Assembly: GCA_051453625.1 (NCBI GenBank)
Contig: JBOZIK010000001.1
Span: 243,682,005-243,746,004 of the forward strand
Direction: 5' to 3'
Origin: Welwitschia mirabilis
Lineage: Eukaryota > Gnetophyta > Gnetopsida > Welwitschiales
DNA length: 64,000 bases
Shown one piece after another: positions 20,626 to 33,059 of this stretch (its first letter is position 1; each line of letters starts with the position of its first letter). Below the pieces are notes generated by a model. That model ran no database searches and was not told where the DNA came from. It was given only the letters and a program-made list of their open reading frames with translations. The position numbers and the translations under genes were made by a program.

Positions 20626-22094
20626 TTAGAGTTTGAGGATTATCATTACTCAGATAACTGCTTTGGATTTTGGTTTAGATATTTCTCTATAGTATCATTA
20701 TATTCTTACAGTAGAAACATAGGTTTTTCTTTCCACATTTTCATCCATTTTATTATCCCCATTGTTATCTAGATGATCTGCGATGACAATGGTCTATGAG
20801 ACTTAGGGTTTTTCACTATCTTAATAACCAGGATTGATCTTATCATCTCCTCTATCATCTAAATGATTTAATAGATAATCATCATTTTTATTTTGTATTA
20901 TTTTGTGAATTTTTTTTTTGTGTTTTTCATTTTTGGATTTTTTGTATCTGTTTTCATCTAGACAAATTGTCTAAATGATCATACAAATGATGCTTATGGA
21001 AATAGAATTGAGTATTCTATAATATGATAGAATCTAGTAAAAAGCCAAATATCATAGAGAGTAACTGTCAATCAAATAAAATATCCAACAAGATTTGATC
21101 AACTACAAACTTAGCCCAAGTACACAGACTTGAGGTTTACAAAAATGTTTCAAGAATCTAACAAGAATATTTTTCTGCATTTTTTATTTCTAAATCTGAT
21201 TTTTTAAAAGAAAATTTTTTAAAAAATAGTTTATAAGAAAACTGTTTTATTACAATGTCAAATTTTTCATAAAAATAGAATCAGGTTACTTGACCTAACC
21301 TTCCTATTGTGATTAGAACTTCTACTTCCCTCATAAATATAAAGATAATGTCACACTTAAGGAACTAATGGCAAGTGAGAAATGTGAAATTCAAAACCCT
21401 TTTAACCTACCTTCTGTAATAATATCAACTTAAGAAAACTAAGTGATTATTCTATTTTTAATAGAAAAAATGATGAAGATTCCCTCCAATATATATCAAC
21501 GTTGAATAATTAGTAATTCTAGAAATGGTAAAAAATGAATTAGTAATCATACTTATGTGATTATTTTTCATATCATTTTAAAAGAAAAAGATAAATTATG
21601 GTTAAGAACTATTTCACATAAAATCTTAAAAACATAAAATCAAGTTCAAGAAGCTTTTATAAAGAGATTTATAAGTGAAACAATAATGAGAAAAAGAAAA
21701 AAAGAGGTAACAAATTTTCAATAATAATCTAATAAATATTATGCCTCTACTTATGAATGATTTTTCATTGCAATACATTCTAGTCCTATAGATGCATTCA
21801 TTCAAGAAGAATAGTAGATTATTTATATAGTGAACTTAATAGCCAAATAAAACAACTTGTAGTTTTTCATGTAGAGGAAACTTGAAGAATCTCATATTAA
21901 AAAATGCATTGACATTATTGGAAGAAATAGTAGCAGTAAGTTAAACATGGCCTAAACCTAAGAAAATTATATTGTATGCTATATCATAAAAGATCTTAAA
22001 GAAGTAAAATAAGAAAAGGAGGAAGCAAAAATAGGGGGAAAAAACCAATAAATGTCAATAGTGATTTCACAACATCAATAGAAAAATACACTAA
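20626..22094 (+). pseudogene. Gypsy leader and gag N-terminal part (cut by gap)
   Basis: An untranslated leader of about 650 bases precedes a broken gag. From about 21,290 the plus strand reads VIRTSTS, then KCEIQNPFNLP, then pieces that match the minus-strand gag at 24,183-25,130 and the plus-strand gags at 27,345 and 62,980. The last readable piece, FTTSIEKYT, lies at the gap (22,095), where the sister gag continues QMIVDAK. Frameshifts and stops are frequent. Retroviral-type gag would build the particle; this copy is inactive. Confidence 0.7.
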
Positions 22095-22194
22095 NNNNNN
22101 NNNNNNNNNNNNNNNNNNNNNNNNNNNNNNNNNNNNNNNNNNNNNNNNNNNNNNNNNNNNNNNNNNNNNNNNNNNNNNNNNNNNNNNNNNNNNN
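22095..22194. other. Assembly gap (100 N) at an orientation switch
   Basis: Plus-strand gag lies on the left and minus-strand RT on the right. A placeholder gap at such a switch may hide missing sequence or a false join. Confidence 0.95.
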
Positions 22195-22620
22195 CTCTTT
22201 AAAAGGTTCTAGGGGCAATGCAAAGTCCAAAGGGAATTCGTTTAAAAGCAATGGTTTCAAAGGAAGATGTAAAAGTAGTTTTAGCTTGGTCTTCACTTGC
22301 TATGAAAATCTGATTATAACTACTATACCTATCAAGAAAACAATAGTAGGCATGACCTTGAATTCTATCAAGTACTTGTTTAATAAAGAGTAAAGGGAAA
22401 TGATCTGTTTTAATGACCTCATTAAGTTTTTAAAAATTGATCCACATTCTCCATTTCCCCCCTTTATTTGGAATTACTATTAAAGGACTAACCCCAACAT
22501 CTATACATTTAATGTTTTCATCTTTGATGATTTCTCTAAGGGCTATATTTATTCTTCTTTAAGGTTACCTAATAGGTTTAGCATTATCTTTAAGATAGAT
22601 TTTATATTAAACTATGAAAA
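22195..22620 (-). pseudogene. Ty3/gypsy reverse transcriptase, N-terminal half
   Basis: The minus strand reads VIPNKGGKWRMWINF, a stop, KLNEV, DHFPLLFIKQVLDRIQGH, YYCFLDRYSSYNQI, ASEDQAKTTFTSSF, and FKRIPFGLCIAPRTF before a stop near the gap. These are RT blocks of the Athila-like gypsy type, normally FLDGYSGYNQI and RMPFGLCNAPATF. The first catalytic aspartate (in FLD) is present. The YxDD box would lie beyond the gap and is not visible. This is among the best preserved coding sequence in the window, but it has stops. Confidence 0.85.
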
Positions 22621-23127
22621 CAGGAATGGCACCTAGGTCTTTATGTATTCAAGAAAAGGCATTTTTCTTTGATTTTAAGAGTGAGATCAAATCGGATTAT
22701 TATTGAGAAGTGAGAAGGACACTGATTATCGAGGGTTTCATTTTATTTCTAGAAAGAAAAATGTATTTTAGACCTTACAGCAATTTCTTAAGCTCATGGG
22801 TGATAAGCTAGGATGTTTTTCCATCTGTTATGAGTATGTTAGATGTGGGATGACACTATTCAAAAGTTTTTCTATTGAGTAAATATGTTGAGCTTCTTTC
22901 CATTCTTCATGTCCTTCATCCTCAGACTCAAGGCAGTTTGTTTCAGTGGGGTTATCATATAAAGTTGGTTTATATAGCATGATTAATCTCTCTTCTATTA
23001 ATCAATGTTATAAAAATAAGGTTGATTTCAATTCATCTTAAATGTTAAAATTAATTTTTGTGTCTTTCTCATCAAAGACTCTAATGGTAATTTATTTGTT
23101 TTTAAAATGGTATCTTATCATTCCATA

Positions 23128-23500
23128 TCATGTGTTAATGATACAATGGGCAGTTGCACAAAAGGCTCTTCTTAAAAGCAGTGGATATTCTCTATCATGT
23201 TCTATCTCAATTATGACAACATCAATGGGATAAAAAGCTTTCTCAATTTGGATAACTAGGTCTTTGATAATTCCTAATGGTTTCTTGATTGAGGTATCAG
23301 CTAATTCTAAAATGATAGGTGTAGGTTTAACTTTGTTTTCTAACCCAAGTCTTTTATATTTGTGGAGAGTCATGATATTCACACTTACTTCTATGTCAAT
23401 CAAAGGTTTTTGAATTTTTTAATTTCCTTCTAAGGTAACACTTATAGTTGCATCCTTAGGGTCTTTGAATTTAAAACATTTTTGCATGACTAAGTTGAAA
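23128..23500 (-). pseudogene. Ty3/gypsy retropepsin (aspartic protease)
   Basis: A 91-codon open frame (23,128-23,403) reads SVNIMTLHKYKRLGL, ILELADTSIKKPLGIIKD, PIDVVIIEIEHDREYPLLL and RRAFCATAHCII. It corresponds to the protease segment that in active gypsy elements reads ASVNLMPLSVYKKLGLG, LQLADRS and GRPFLATGRALID. The active site, normally DxGA, reads DIEV, so the glycine is replaced. It lies between gag and RT on the same strand as expected. The first methionine of the open frame is inside the domain and is not a true start. Confidence 0.85.
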
Positions 23501-24182
23501 AGAAATTGGGCAAGAAAAAATTTGCTAGAAATGATATGTTTTTACTTTCTTCTTATTAAATCTTTTCATAACCTAGAATATTTGGGATTTTCTTGCAAGA
23601 GTTTCCAAAAGGATAGGTTGATATTAACTTCTTGAATCAAAGCTTTCAAATTTTCATCAAAGGTATTATTTATATTCAATCTATTAAGCCAAGAAATGAA
23701 TGGTTTCTTTCCTTTATATTCATTTGAATTATTTTTAGTGGAGGCCTTAGTAGGTGATGTAGATGGAAGGTTGTAAGAGTCTAAAATTTACACATCATCT
23801 TCCTCATTTATTTCATTATTTTATTTAGAAGTTAAAACTTCACAGGTAGGAGGTGTTGTATCTTTTCACTTCTTATCACTATTTTTAAATCTCTCCTAAC
23901 TTCATTTGGATTGGGCATTGGTTGAGATGCAAGAGAGTCTTGTGGTCTTTAGTTAGCAAGCATTATTTATTGAAGCACATTTACTAGGTTCTCAATGTTT
24001 TTATTAGTTTTATCCTACACTTTTCTCATCTCTTTTATGGATTCTCTAAGGGGATCATTCAGATTTTGTTAAAAATTAAGTTGAAAAGTGGAATTCTTGA
24101 ATCTATTTTTAAATGGTTTCCATTAATATTGCCCACCTAATTTTTATTGGAATTGCAGTTGGTTTTTAAAGTTAGGTGCTCT

Positions 24183-25130
24183 TTAGTTAAATGCACATAC
24201 TTCCTTAAACATCTTTTTCTTAGAAGTTGGTAACAATGAATATTCTTTTCTTGAATGAGAATCATCTTCACAAATTTCACAATTTGGAGTTGAGATTTCA
24301 TTCTTTACTACTTTTGCATCAACTATCATTTGTGTATACTTCTCCAAATTGGTAGTAAAATATTTCATTAGATTAGTTGAGTCCTCCCTTTCTTCTTCCT
24401 TATCATGTTTTACTTCTTTTAAATCTTTTAGAATTTGTCCTACAGTGCAACTTTCTTTAGTGGTTTTAGGCCAAGTTTTACCTATTTCTACTAAATTTTC
24501 TAGCATACTTCATGCATCATCTAGCTCTAAATTCAATAAGTTTCCTCTATAAGAAAAATCTAAAAGTTCTTTTGTTGAAGCATTCAATCCACTATAAAAA
24601 TAATCTATTGGCTCTTCTTTATAAAATTCATCAATAGGGTTTGAATGAGTAGAAATTATAAAACATTCATAAGCTGTTACATAATCCTCATGAGTTTTTT
24701 ATTAAAAGTTCATTAATTTCTTTCTTCTCTTACTCATCGAACTCTCACCTAAGAATATTTTGATAAATACTTCTTGTACTTAACTCCATAATTTAAGGCT
24801 TTTATGTAGGATAGTTGTGAGCCAAACTTTTGCTCTTTCTTTAAGTGTGATTGGAAAAATAATCATGTACATATGGTCACTAATCCATTTTTTTCCATTT
24901 CCTAAGATAAGGACAAGCTATTCAATATCAGCTAGATTTTGAAAAGGATCTTCCTTTGGTTCCCTCAAAAAAGCTAGATAAGCACTTAAATTTCCTAATT
25001 CTAGATTGTCTCCAAGAGGTAAATCAAAAGGATTTTGAATTTCACATTTTCTATTAGTAATTAAATCCCTAAGAGTAATGTTCCCATTTGAGGAAGAAGT
25101 TCTTATCATGATTAGAGTATTAGATGTAAC
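24183..25130 (-). pseudogene. Ty3/gypsy gag (retrotransposon gag domain, zinc knuckle)
   Basis: Two open stretches survive. At 24,918-25,109 the frame reads KCEIQNPFDLPLGD, LSAYLAFLREPKEDPF and QNLADIE. After a stop, sequence typical of the retrotransposon gag domain follows: YMIIFPITLKERAKVWL. At 24,183-24,506 there is a lysine-rich, acidic segment ending in the zinc knuckle CEICEDDSHSRKEY, in which the last cysteine is tyrosine. Between them lie THEDYVTAYECFI and EPIDYFYSGLNASTKELL. Order and orientation agree with the downstream protease and RT. The 24,349-24,552 plus-strand ORF is an antisense shadow. Confidence 0.85.
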
Positions 25131-25933
25131 AAATTGCTTTTATTTTTGTGACACTTCCAATACATTTGATATACTCGAAGAAACAATAAGATCAAATTTT
25201 ACACTATAATTTTCTTTTGCAAAATCTAATTTTGAAATAATAAAAGTAGAAAAATCTTCTTCTTTAATTATAGAAATTTGCGTACATTGGGTATGCATAC
25301 TTCGATTTAGCTTAAAGTTAAATAATCCTTTTCTAATTTTCTCTTTAATTAGGTTTTGTTATCTTTGATATTTTGTCTTCTTACTAGAATTCATCATATC
25401 CCTACATGCTCAAACAACTAATAAAAAGCTGAAATTAAAAACAGTAGACTATCATCCTTTTTGTAATGGAAAGAATAAGAAGGACGATGATCATAATAGC
25501 AAAAATCTGAAACTACAAAAATTTTAACAGAAGAAAATTAAACTATCATCCAGACTATTTTGGGAATGACAAGAAGAATGATAGTTTATTTACTTTATAG
25601 AAATGAAAATATTGAAAATGAAAAAATTTTTAAGAATGTCGTCCTTCTTGTCATGGGGAAGTCATACAAAACAATAATTTAATATGAAGAAAAATGAAGA
25701 AAAATTATGAAAAATCAAAACTAATTTTGAACTTTTAAACTATCATGTCCTATGTGATAGGGATAATAGAGAAAACAACAAGATCCCTAAGAAAATTTAT
25801 GGAAAATAAAATTTGCAAAAATAAACCTTTTTTAACCTAAGCTAATAAAATATAATACTAATTCAAATAAATAACCTAAATAGAAGATTCAACATACTTA
25901 TCTGGTTAGTGAAAATCATCCTAGATCCTCGTA
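25131..25933 (-). mobile_element. Gypsy 5' leader, minus strand
   Basis: Non-coding sequence between the primer site and gag. It contains several degenerate ATCATCC and GATGATAG blocks that also occur in the leaders near 20,760-21,000 and 32,450-32,700. Confidence 0.55.
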
Positions 25934-25959
25934 GCCTTCCCTGTCAATGGAATCAAAAT
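25934..25959 (-). promoter_or_regulatory. Gypsy primer-binding site, minus strand
   Basis: The minus strand reads TTCCATTGACAGGGAAGGC directly after the LTR end ACAACA. It is collinear with the plus-strand sites and differs mainly by transitions. Confidence 0.65.
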
Positions 25960-27314
25960 GTTGTGATGTGAATTTTTATAATTCTAAAGCTCTTTAGATA
26001 AACCTTTAAATCAAATAACTTGTAGAAAAACACACACTAATATAGATAAGAGTTCACTTGAATGTCTTAATCTAATAAAGGAACTAGGCTTAGAGTTAGA
26101 GAATTGATTTTCCAAGGTATGTCTAATCTATTTTCTTATAAAAACTCAAAGAAAATAAATGTGTAAATCCAATGTAAGATGAATGAATATGAAATGTAGT
26201 GAATGGAAATGGAAATGGATTCTATTTAGATCCTTGTCCTCTTATCATAAGGACTACCTTCTCTATAACTTATATCACTTAAGAAGAGTATTCACTAGTT
26301 TTTAATCAACATTAACTATGAGATCTATTCAAGTAAAATAAGAAATGCAATATAAAATAAAATGGAAAAGTAATTCAAATCTACTACTTACCAAAGTTAA
26401 CCTTAATAAAGATTGCTCTTATAATATAGATAAATCATAGAGTTGTTATACTGAACTATGATTAATATAAACCATAAGGCACATTCACAAAATTGAAATA
26501 AAAAGAGAAATTGTATTAACTCAAAGAGTATTCAAGAACAGACATCCACTTGCAATTAAAATAATAGCATCTCAATGGAAGAGACTCAGCCTAACACCAA
26601 GGAGACTCCTTTCTATAGCTTTGGATGAAAATCTTACCCTTTAATCCTCTGTTAAAAGTATTGGGTATAAAAGATGGCTTAGAAATGAAGGAGGGAAAGG
26701 GTATTTATAGTTTTTCATTTGAGGTTCTAGAAGCAAAACCTTAAAGATGGGAAAGAAAACCCTAACAATCCACACAGGTTGCTTGACCTATTTATAAAAA
26801 TATTTCTTCCAAACATGCAAAAATAGCTATCATCCCACCTATCGTTGGTATGACATAGGGAATGACACCATGTAAAAGATACCTCCATGTGATCCATGTT
26901 CTATTATCAGCCCTGCAACCTCTATCCATGTTAGCAGTATCATCTTCCTATCTATTGTAGGGATGGCATATGAGATAAAAACATGTGTCACATGTCTTCA
27001 TGTGCTCCATGTGCTGCTGTCAACCCCATAACTTCTATCCATCTCAATAGTGTTGTCGTCTTCCTTGTTGTGGAGATGACATAAGGGACAATGATATTCC
27101 TTTTCTTCAATCTCAAAGGTAAGTCAGTATTTTTTGCATCATAAAGTCCTTCTTCCACATATTAATGTTAGAATAGGCCTGAGAAACTGTCAAAATAGTA
27201 AGAATCACATGTTTTACTAATAATCCTATCAGATCTTCACAGTCATCAGTATTGCATCAAAATGTGTGTGAATGTCCAACAAAATTACTTAAAATACACC
27301 ATCAAATTTTCACA
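25960..27314 (-). repeat. Ty3/gypsy 5' LTR of the minus-strand element (copy 3)
   Basis: This LTR is about 1.36 kb. On the minus strand it starts TGTGAAAATTTGATGGTG and ends CACATCACAACA next to the primer site. It is the 5' LTR for the gag, protease and RT at 25,130-22,195. On its outer side (27,345) it meets a plus-strand gag fragment of the same family. Confidence 0.75.
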
Positions 27315-27344
27315 AGTTGGCATCGCAATAGAAACTAACTTGAC

Positions 27345-29010
27345 AAAGCCTTTATAAAAATATTTATGAGGAAAACAAAAATAACAAAAAAAAAAAGAAA
27401 GAGATAACAAACTTTTAATAGTAACCTAATGAATATTATACCTCTACTTATGAATAATTTTTCATTGTAATTGATTCTACTTACATTGATGCTTTCATTC
27501 AAGAAGAATTAGTAGACTATTTCTACATTATACTTAATAACCAAACTAAATAACTTATAGATTTTTTATGTGGAGGAAATTTAATGAATCTCACATTAAA
27601 AAATACATAAAGGTTGTTAAAAAAACTAGTAGAAGTAAGTCAAACATGTTCTAAACCAACACTTAAAGAAAATCATACTATATGCAAAATCATAAAAGAT
27701 CATAAAGAAGTAAAATAAGAAAAGATAAAATTTAGGATAGAAAAATAACCAATAAATGTAATAAAAGATTTGACAACACCATTGGAAAAATACACACTCA
27801 AATTATTTTAAATACAAAAGTAAAAACTGAAAAGAGTGTGGTTCCAAGTTGTGATTTATATGTAAACAACTATCATGTAACTAAAGAATGTCCTTTATTA
27901 CTAGCTTGCAAAAAGAAAATTTATGAAGAGGTGTATGAATTCAATTAAATCTCTTCAAACTTTAAAAATCAAAAGCAAAATTAAAACTAATTTTAACCTA
28001 GGATAAATAGATAATCTAACTTTCAATCTTTTGATAACAAATTCAAAAAATTTCAAATAATAATCCAAATTTTCAACCATTTAGAAATAGATTTAATAAT
28101 GCTAACTTTTAAATAAATAACTCAAACTTCCAACCAAGTAATTAAAATTATTAAGAAAGAATATCAAACTTAGAAAATCAAAATGATCCACTCAGAAATT
28201 TCATTGATGAATTAAGAAAATCTCAAGTGAACACAAATTTAAACATTGAAAATATTGTGAACATTCTTTAACAAACTATGCTTTCTAATCAAAAACCATA
28301 AGGATCACTTAAAATGCAACTTTTACCAAACCCTAATAAAGTAAAAAAAAATCATAAGGTTGTGACTAAAAGTGAAAATGAAATAATACCTCCTACCAAT
28401 GAAGCTTTAACATTCCAAAATGATAAGAATAATGAAGAAAAAGAAAATATTGAGATCTTAGAAAATCATACTTTCTCTTCTCTTTTAAATCATAAAAAGA
28501 GAAAGTCTTCTTAACATAAAGGTAAGAAACTTACTGCCCCTTGACTTGATAGATTAAATACCAATCCTACTTTTGATGATTATCTTAAAGCCTTAATATA
28601 AAATGTGAGCATAAATTTACCATTTTAGAAACTCTTGTAAGAAAATCTTAAATATTCTAGGTTACGAAAAGATCTAATTAGGAGAAAACAAAAAAAAAAA
28701 AAACTATATCTAGTAAAGTCTTCCTAGCATAATCTATATCCAATTTAGTTTTAAAAAATGTTCAAAATTTAAAGATCCAGGGGTATCACTAGTTAGCATT
28801 ACTTTAGAAGGAAATAAAAGAATAAAGAAAGCCTTAATTAATAAAGGATCAAATGTTAATATTATGCCTTTACAAATTTATTAATGACTTGGTTTTAAAA
28901 GATGAATTGAGCCTAGATGAATTGTCTTAGAATTAGCAGATACATCAATGAAAAAACCTTTAGGAGTACTAAAAGATTTGCTAATTCAAAGTCATTTCAA
29001 TACTTCATCA
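27345..29010 (+). pseudogene. Gypsy gag C-terminal part and protease, plus strand
   Basis: The first 430 bases match 21,655-22,094, the gag middle. The zinc knuckle follows near 27,860: a serine-cysteine start, then YHVTKECPLLLACKKKI. An open stretch at 28,314-28,514 is lysine, glutamate and asparagine rich and is probably the gag-protease linker. Near 28,760-28,990 the frame gives FKDPGVSLVSITLEGNKR, KALINKGSNVNIMPLQIY, a stop, and LELADTSMKKPLGVLKD, which is the retropepsin. The active-site aspartate (KALID in relatives) is asparagine. No RT follows. The 5' part of gag is missing. Confidence 0.75.
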
Positions 29011-29335
29011 TCATCAATTAGTTCCTTATCATACAATAATTTCCTTATTATTATTCATGTTATTTTTATCACTTACAAGTTGATTTTCTTCTAGCATTTT
29101 AATTCGATGACCTTCTTATTCTTTATGATTTTTATGAGATTCATTTATTTTAAAGTTATTTCCATAGTTAATCATAATCATTTAGGACCTTATCATACAA
29201 TAGTTTCCTTATTATTATTCGTGTTGTTTTTATTACATACAGGTTGATTTTATTCTAGCATTTTAATTAGATGATATTCTCTTATTCTTCATGATTTTTG
29301 TAAGATTCATTTTATTTTTTTGGAGTTCTACATAT
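29010..29335 (+). repeat. Diverged tandem duplication, about 180-bp unit
   Basis: A block containing CCTTATCATACAATA, then TTTCCTTATTATTATTC and TCTAGCATTTTAATT occurs twice (from about 29,024 and 29,196). The copies differ by scattered substitutions and small indels. Confidence 0.75.
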
Positions 29336-31032
29336 TTTTAGGATTATTTTTTACTTAGGGTACATTTGTTTAGTTTTCTTTAAAAGGTTTTAACATACTT
29401 AGTACATTCTAATTATTCTATTCTTCAATTATTTTATATTTTCCTCATCATCCTAATTTATCATGACTCTTTATCATTCCCTTTTTTTTGAGCTTTTTAA
29501 TACATTTTAATACCTTCATGCTAATATCTGAGTCTAACTTGTTAGGATGATATCTTTACTTTTCTAAAAATTTTAAAAGTCTTTCCATCCACTTGCTCAT
29601 CTAAACAACATTAGAGGATGATGTTAAGTTTTGTCTTGATAGTTGTCCTAGGGTTATTATCTAGATGGTGTGAATAAATGATATTGTGATAAAATCATAG
29701 GTCAACTTCTCTTCCTTTATTTTTCTTCCATTCCCTATTGTTAGTCTTTTTCTTAAAAGATAATAGTTTCCCTAATTCATGATAACATTCTAGAACTTTT
29801 CCTAGTTAGATTGATGCCTCGGGTTATAAGTTTTCGGTAGAAAAATAAGGCATGTTTTTCTCTACCTTATTATTTTTTTCCTCCTATTTTTGAGCCTTTT
29901 AATGCATAATGTCCACATATATTATCTAGTTTTTCATGCTCTTTAATTTGGAAATTTGATTTTAATCATGTATTTTATGAGATATGTTAAATTGTATACT
30001 TACATATATCTTAATTAGAAAGATAGTAAGTCCTTAATAGTTGAGTATTTATGAATACTCAAGCTTAAGAGTTCCTTAGCTCCAAGATTCTAAGATTCAA
30101 TCTTCATAAGAAAGAAAATGAAAGAAAGAGAGAGAAGAAAGAAGAAAATGCACTTGTATAAAAAAATGAAAAGTATCTCCTCTTTGTAAGAGAGGAAAGG
30201 ATCTCTTTATATAGACAAACAAAGGCACATAGCTCAAGATCACAAGATCACATAACTTAACATTAATAAGTGAGATGGGTAATAAGTGATGTTGGAGTGC
30301 AAAAAGAGATGATATTTATGATTCATGCATCTAATTAGCATGAGTAATCTTCTTACTTTAATTAGCAAAGTTAATTACACAAGTTATTTCCTCATGCCAG
30401 CTCCTTCATAATCCTTCATAGGCTTATAAGTAAGTTTAATTCATTTAATACATGTATTAAAAGAATAAATGTATAAATTTCAAAATTGTGCTATAGCATA
30501 ATAAAACAAAATTTCAAAATTGTCCTATAGCATTATAAAATAAAATATTTAATTCTAATGAATAAAATAATAAATATGCTATGATTCAAGTGCTCTTATG
30601 CATCTCAAGAAGATAAGAGTAATGGTAGAGTAAATCTACTTATTTATTATTCTTGGTTTTAGGTAATACTGCAGGTACTTATTCACATGCACATTTATTT
30701 CATAATGCATAAAAACTATAAATCACATAACAAAAGGAGCAAAATGTTTATTCATAATGTAACACATCTATTACATTTATTAATAATTTAAATGAGTAAA
30801 TAAGATACAAAATACATTACTATGTTCTCTTGAAATTTTTAATTTATTTTAATCATGTGATTCTAATTCCTTACATAATGAGGTTATCTAATTTTACTTT
30901 TTTGGATAGATTTTTCTATAAAAACCTTTTAATATAATTTTTATCATTTTTATGATAACTTATGAAAATTATAAACTAAGGTTAATTTAAAATGACATCG
31001 CATTTTGATAAGCCTTTATTACGATGCCAAAT
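29335..31032 (+). mobile_element. Non-coding 3' interior before a gypsy LTR
   Basis: No reading frame is supported. Blocks with CATC and GATGAT motifs near 29,590-29,680 resemble 37,800-37,850, which also precedes a family LTR, so this is probably the 3' non-coding interior of a gypsy element. Within it, 30,060-30,260 is purine rich (GAAAGAAAGAGAGAGAAG) and the minus strand has a TATATAAAGAGA box; this could be part of another LTR or a promoter remnant, but I cannot define its edges. Confidence 0.4.
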
Positions 31033-32275
31033 TGTAAGTTTTTAATGTGGTATTTTAAGTAATTTTGTAGTACATTTAGATACTTCTAAGTGGAACTCCA
31101 TGATTATTGAGAGTAAAGGAGATAATCACAAAAATGCACAATTACTAGTACATTTAGAGGCATTTGGGATAAATTATGATACTTAGTATTTTAATAGGAG
31201 TTAATGATCTATGAAGATGATTTTACTTAGATGAAGAGCTTAAGAGCCTATAATTTCCTTTATCATCTAGACAAAAGTACTAGATGATAGCATGTAAGAA
31301 GCTAATAAGGATATTGACGCAGACTAGAGCTACAAGTTGATATGATATCTTTTGATATGGCATCATTTCAATCATCATCTAAATGATAGACAACATCATA
31401 ATTAATTATATCCAATGCATCAAAATTTACCTAAATTTAGTAATGTATCAAAATGCATCCCACTCTGGTGTTGCTAGGGTTTTGTCTAGTTATTATATTT
31501 TTTGTTTTTAGAATGTTTGTTATAATAAATACCTTCTTTACCCTCACTCCAACTTTCATCTTCTTTGGCATCTAAAAATCTTATGACAAGTGATTAAAGC
31601 ATAGGAGGTTCATTAATTATTGCAGAGAGAAATCTTCATTGGTATTAGACTATGTATCCTTTATTAAGATGCTAATTATTTGTAATAGAATGTTGATTTG
31701 ACATTAATAAAAGGTTTGCTTAGTTTTTATTCTATGCATCTCTCTTATAGTTTATGTTGATTATGATTTCATGGTAGCTTTATAGTTGATATAGATCATT
31801 AATGGCAACCTTTTTTAAGGTTGAAATCATTAGTTTAGATCTTGTATTGCATTTCATTTATAGTTCATAGCATAATAGTTGCATGTTTTTCTTATTTTAT
31901 TTGATTTACTTAATAGCTTATGTTGGGTAGGATTTAATGACAATTTTTCTTGATTAATATAGATTATACAAGATCGATCTTTATAACAGAAAGATTTAAT
32001 CAAATAGATATTTTATTTAGAATAGATTTTATTTGAATGTTATTGTAAGCATTGCATTATTTTCTTACATGATTTTTTATTTTCATTTTTATAAATGAAA
32101 AAATACAAAAAATACTTCACTCAAATCAATTTTCTATCTTCTCACCTAGTGCCTTTAATGGATTATGACATTTAGATTGACTCTTGTCTATAATAATATG
32201 TGTATTTATGCAAATATTTGTTATTAATAAAATTTACTTAAGAACATAATAATTACATAAATACTCATCACAACA
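31033..32275 (+). repeat. Ty3/gypsy LTR, plus orientation (copy 4)
   Basis: This LTR is gap free and about 1.24 kb long. It begins TGTAAGTTTTTAATGTGG after GATGCCAAAT and ends CATCACAACA. Gap-free sequence makes it the best reference for measuring the other copies. It may serve as the 3' LTR of the element to the left or the 5' LTR of the element to the right. Confidence 0.8.
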
Positions 32276-32301
32276 TTTTAGTGCCATTCCCCGAAAAGAC
32301 C
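32276..32301 (+). promoter_or_regulatory. Gypsy primer-binding site
   Basis: TTTTAGTGCCATTCCCCGAA follows the LTR end. It is the least altered of the family primer sites in this window. Confidence 0.7.
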
Positions 32302-33059
32302 ACAGGGAGCTAGAGGATTGTTTTTTATTTAAATAAGTAGTTTAGATTTTAATTTAGTTTATTTATTTGCAATAGTATTGTATTTTTATTATAAATTTGT
32401 AGGCTTTTTATTTGACTTTTTTTATTTTTGTTTCACAAATAACATCCTGTCATCCCCTATGTCATCTAGATGATGTTTAGTAAGTGATGGCCTATAAAGC
32501 TAGGTTTCTATTTTTCATAGAAACTAGGATTTTTCATAGCATAATAAAGTTGATATTAGTTCCTCTATCATGTAGACAACTCAGATGGATGACTATCAGT
32601 TTATTTTTCTATTCTATTTTTCATGAGTTTGTTTTTCTCTATTTTTATTTTTCGGTTTCTATATAATGATCATTCTTAAAAATCATCTGGATAATAATGA
32701 AACCAACATTTGTAATGCATTTTTCTAATCATGCAAGGACATGATAAATTCTAGTAAAAAGTTAAAATATCAAAGGAAATGAAGCTTGATTAAGGAAAAT
32801 AGTAGAAAAGGTTTACTTAAATATAAATAAAATTTAGGTATGCATACCTCAAGTACATAAATTCTAAGAATTGAAGAAATTTTTCACTTCTTTTGTTATT
32901 TTAGAACCAAATTTTTTCAATAGAAGTCATGAAAATATTACAATAAAAGAAAAATTTTTCTATCCCTTATTCATCAAGTTTTAAATTTAATAAGTAATGT
33001 CTCCTAGTACACCCATCATAATAGGAATATCTAAGTCAAATGAGAATTTCATAGTTAGA
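32302..33059 (+). mobile_element. Gypsy leader
   Basis: Non-coding leader between the primer site and the gag start. It includes the 12-base palindrome TCATCTAGATGA at 32,462-32,473. The short ORF at 32,484-32,666 has no support as a gene. Confidence 0.5.

Noticed and set aside
23042-23233. Plus-strand ORF of 63 codons
   Set aside because: It is antisense to the gypsy retropepsin, which has clear motifs.
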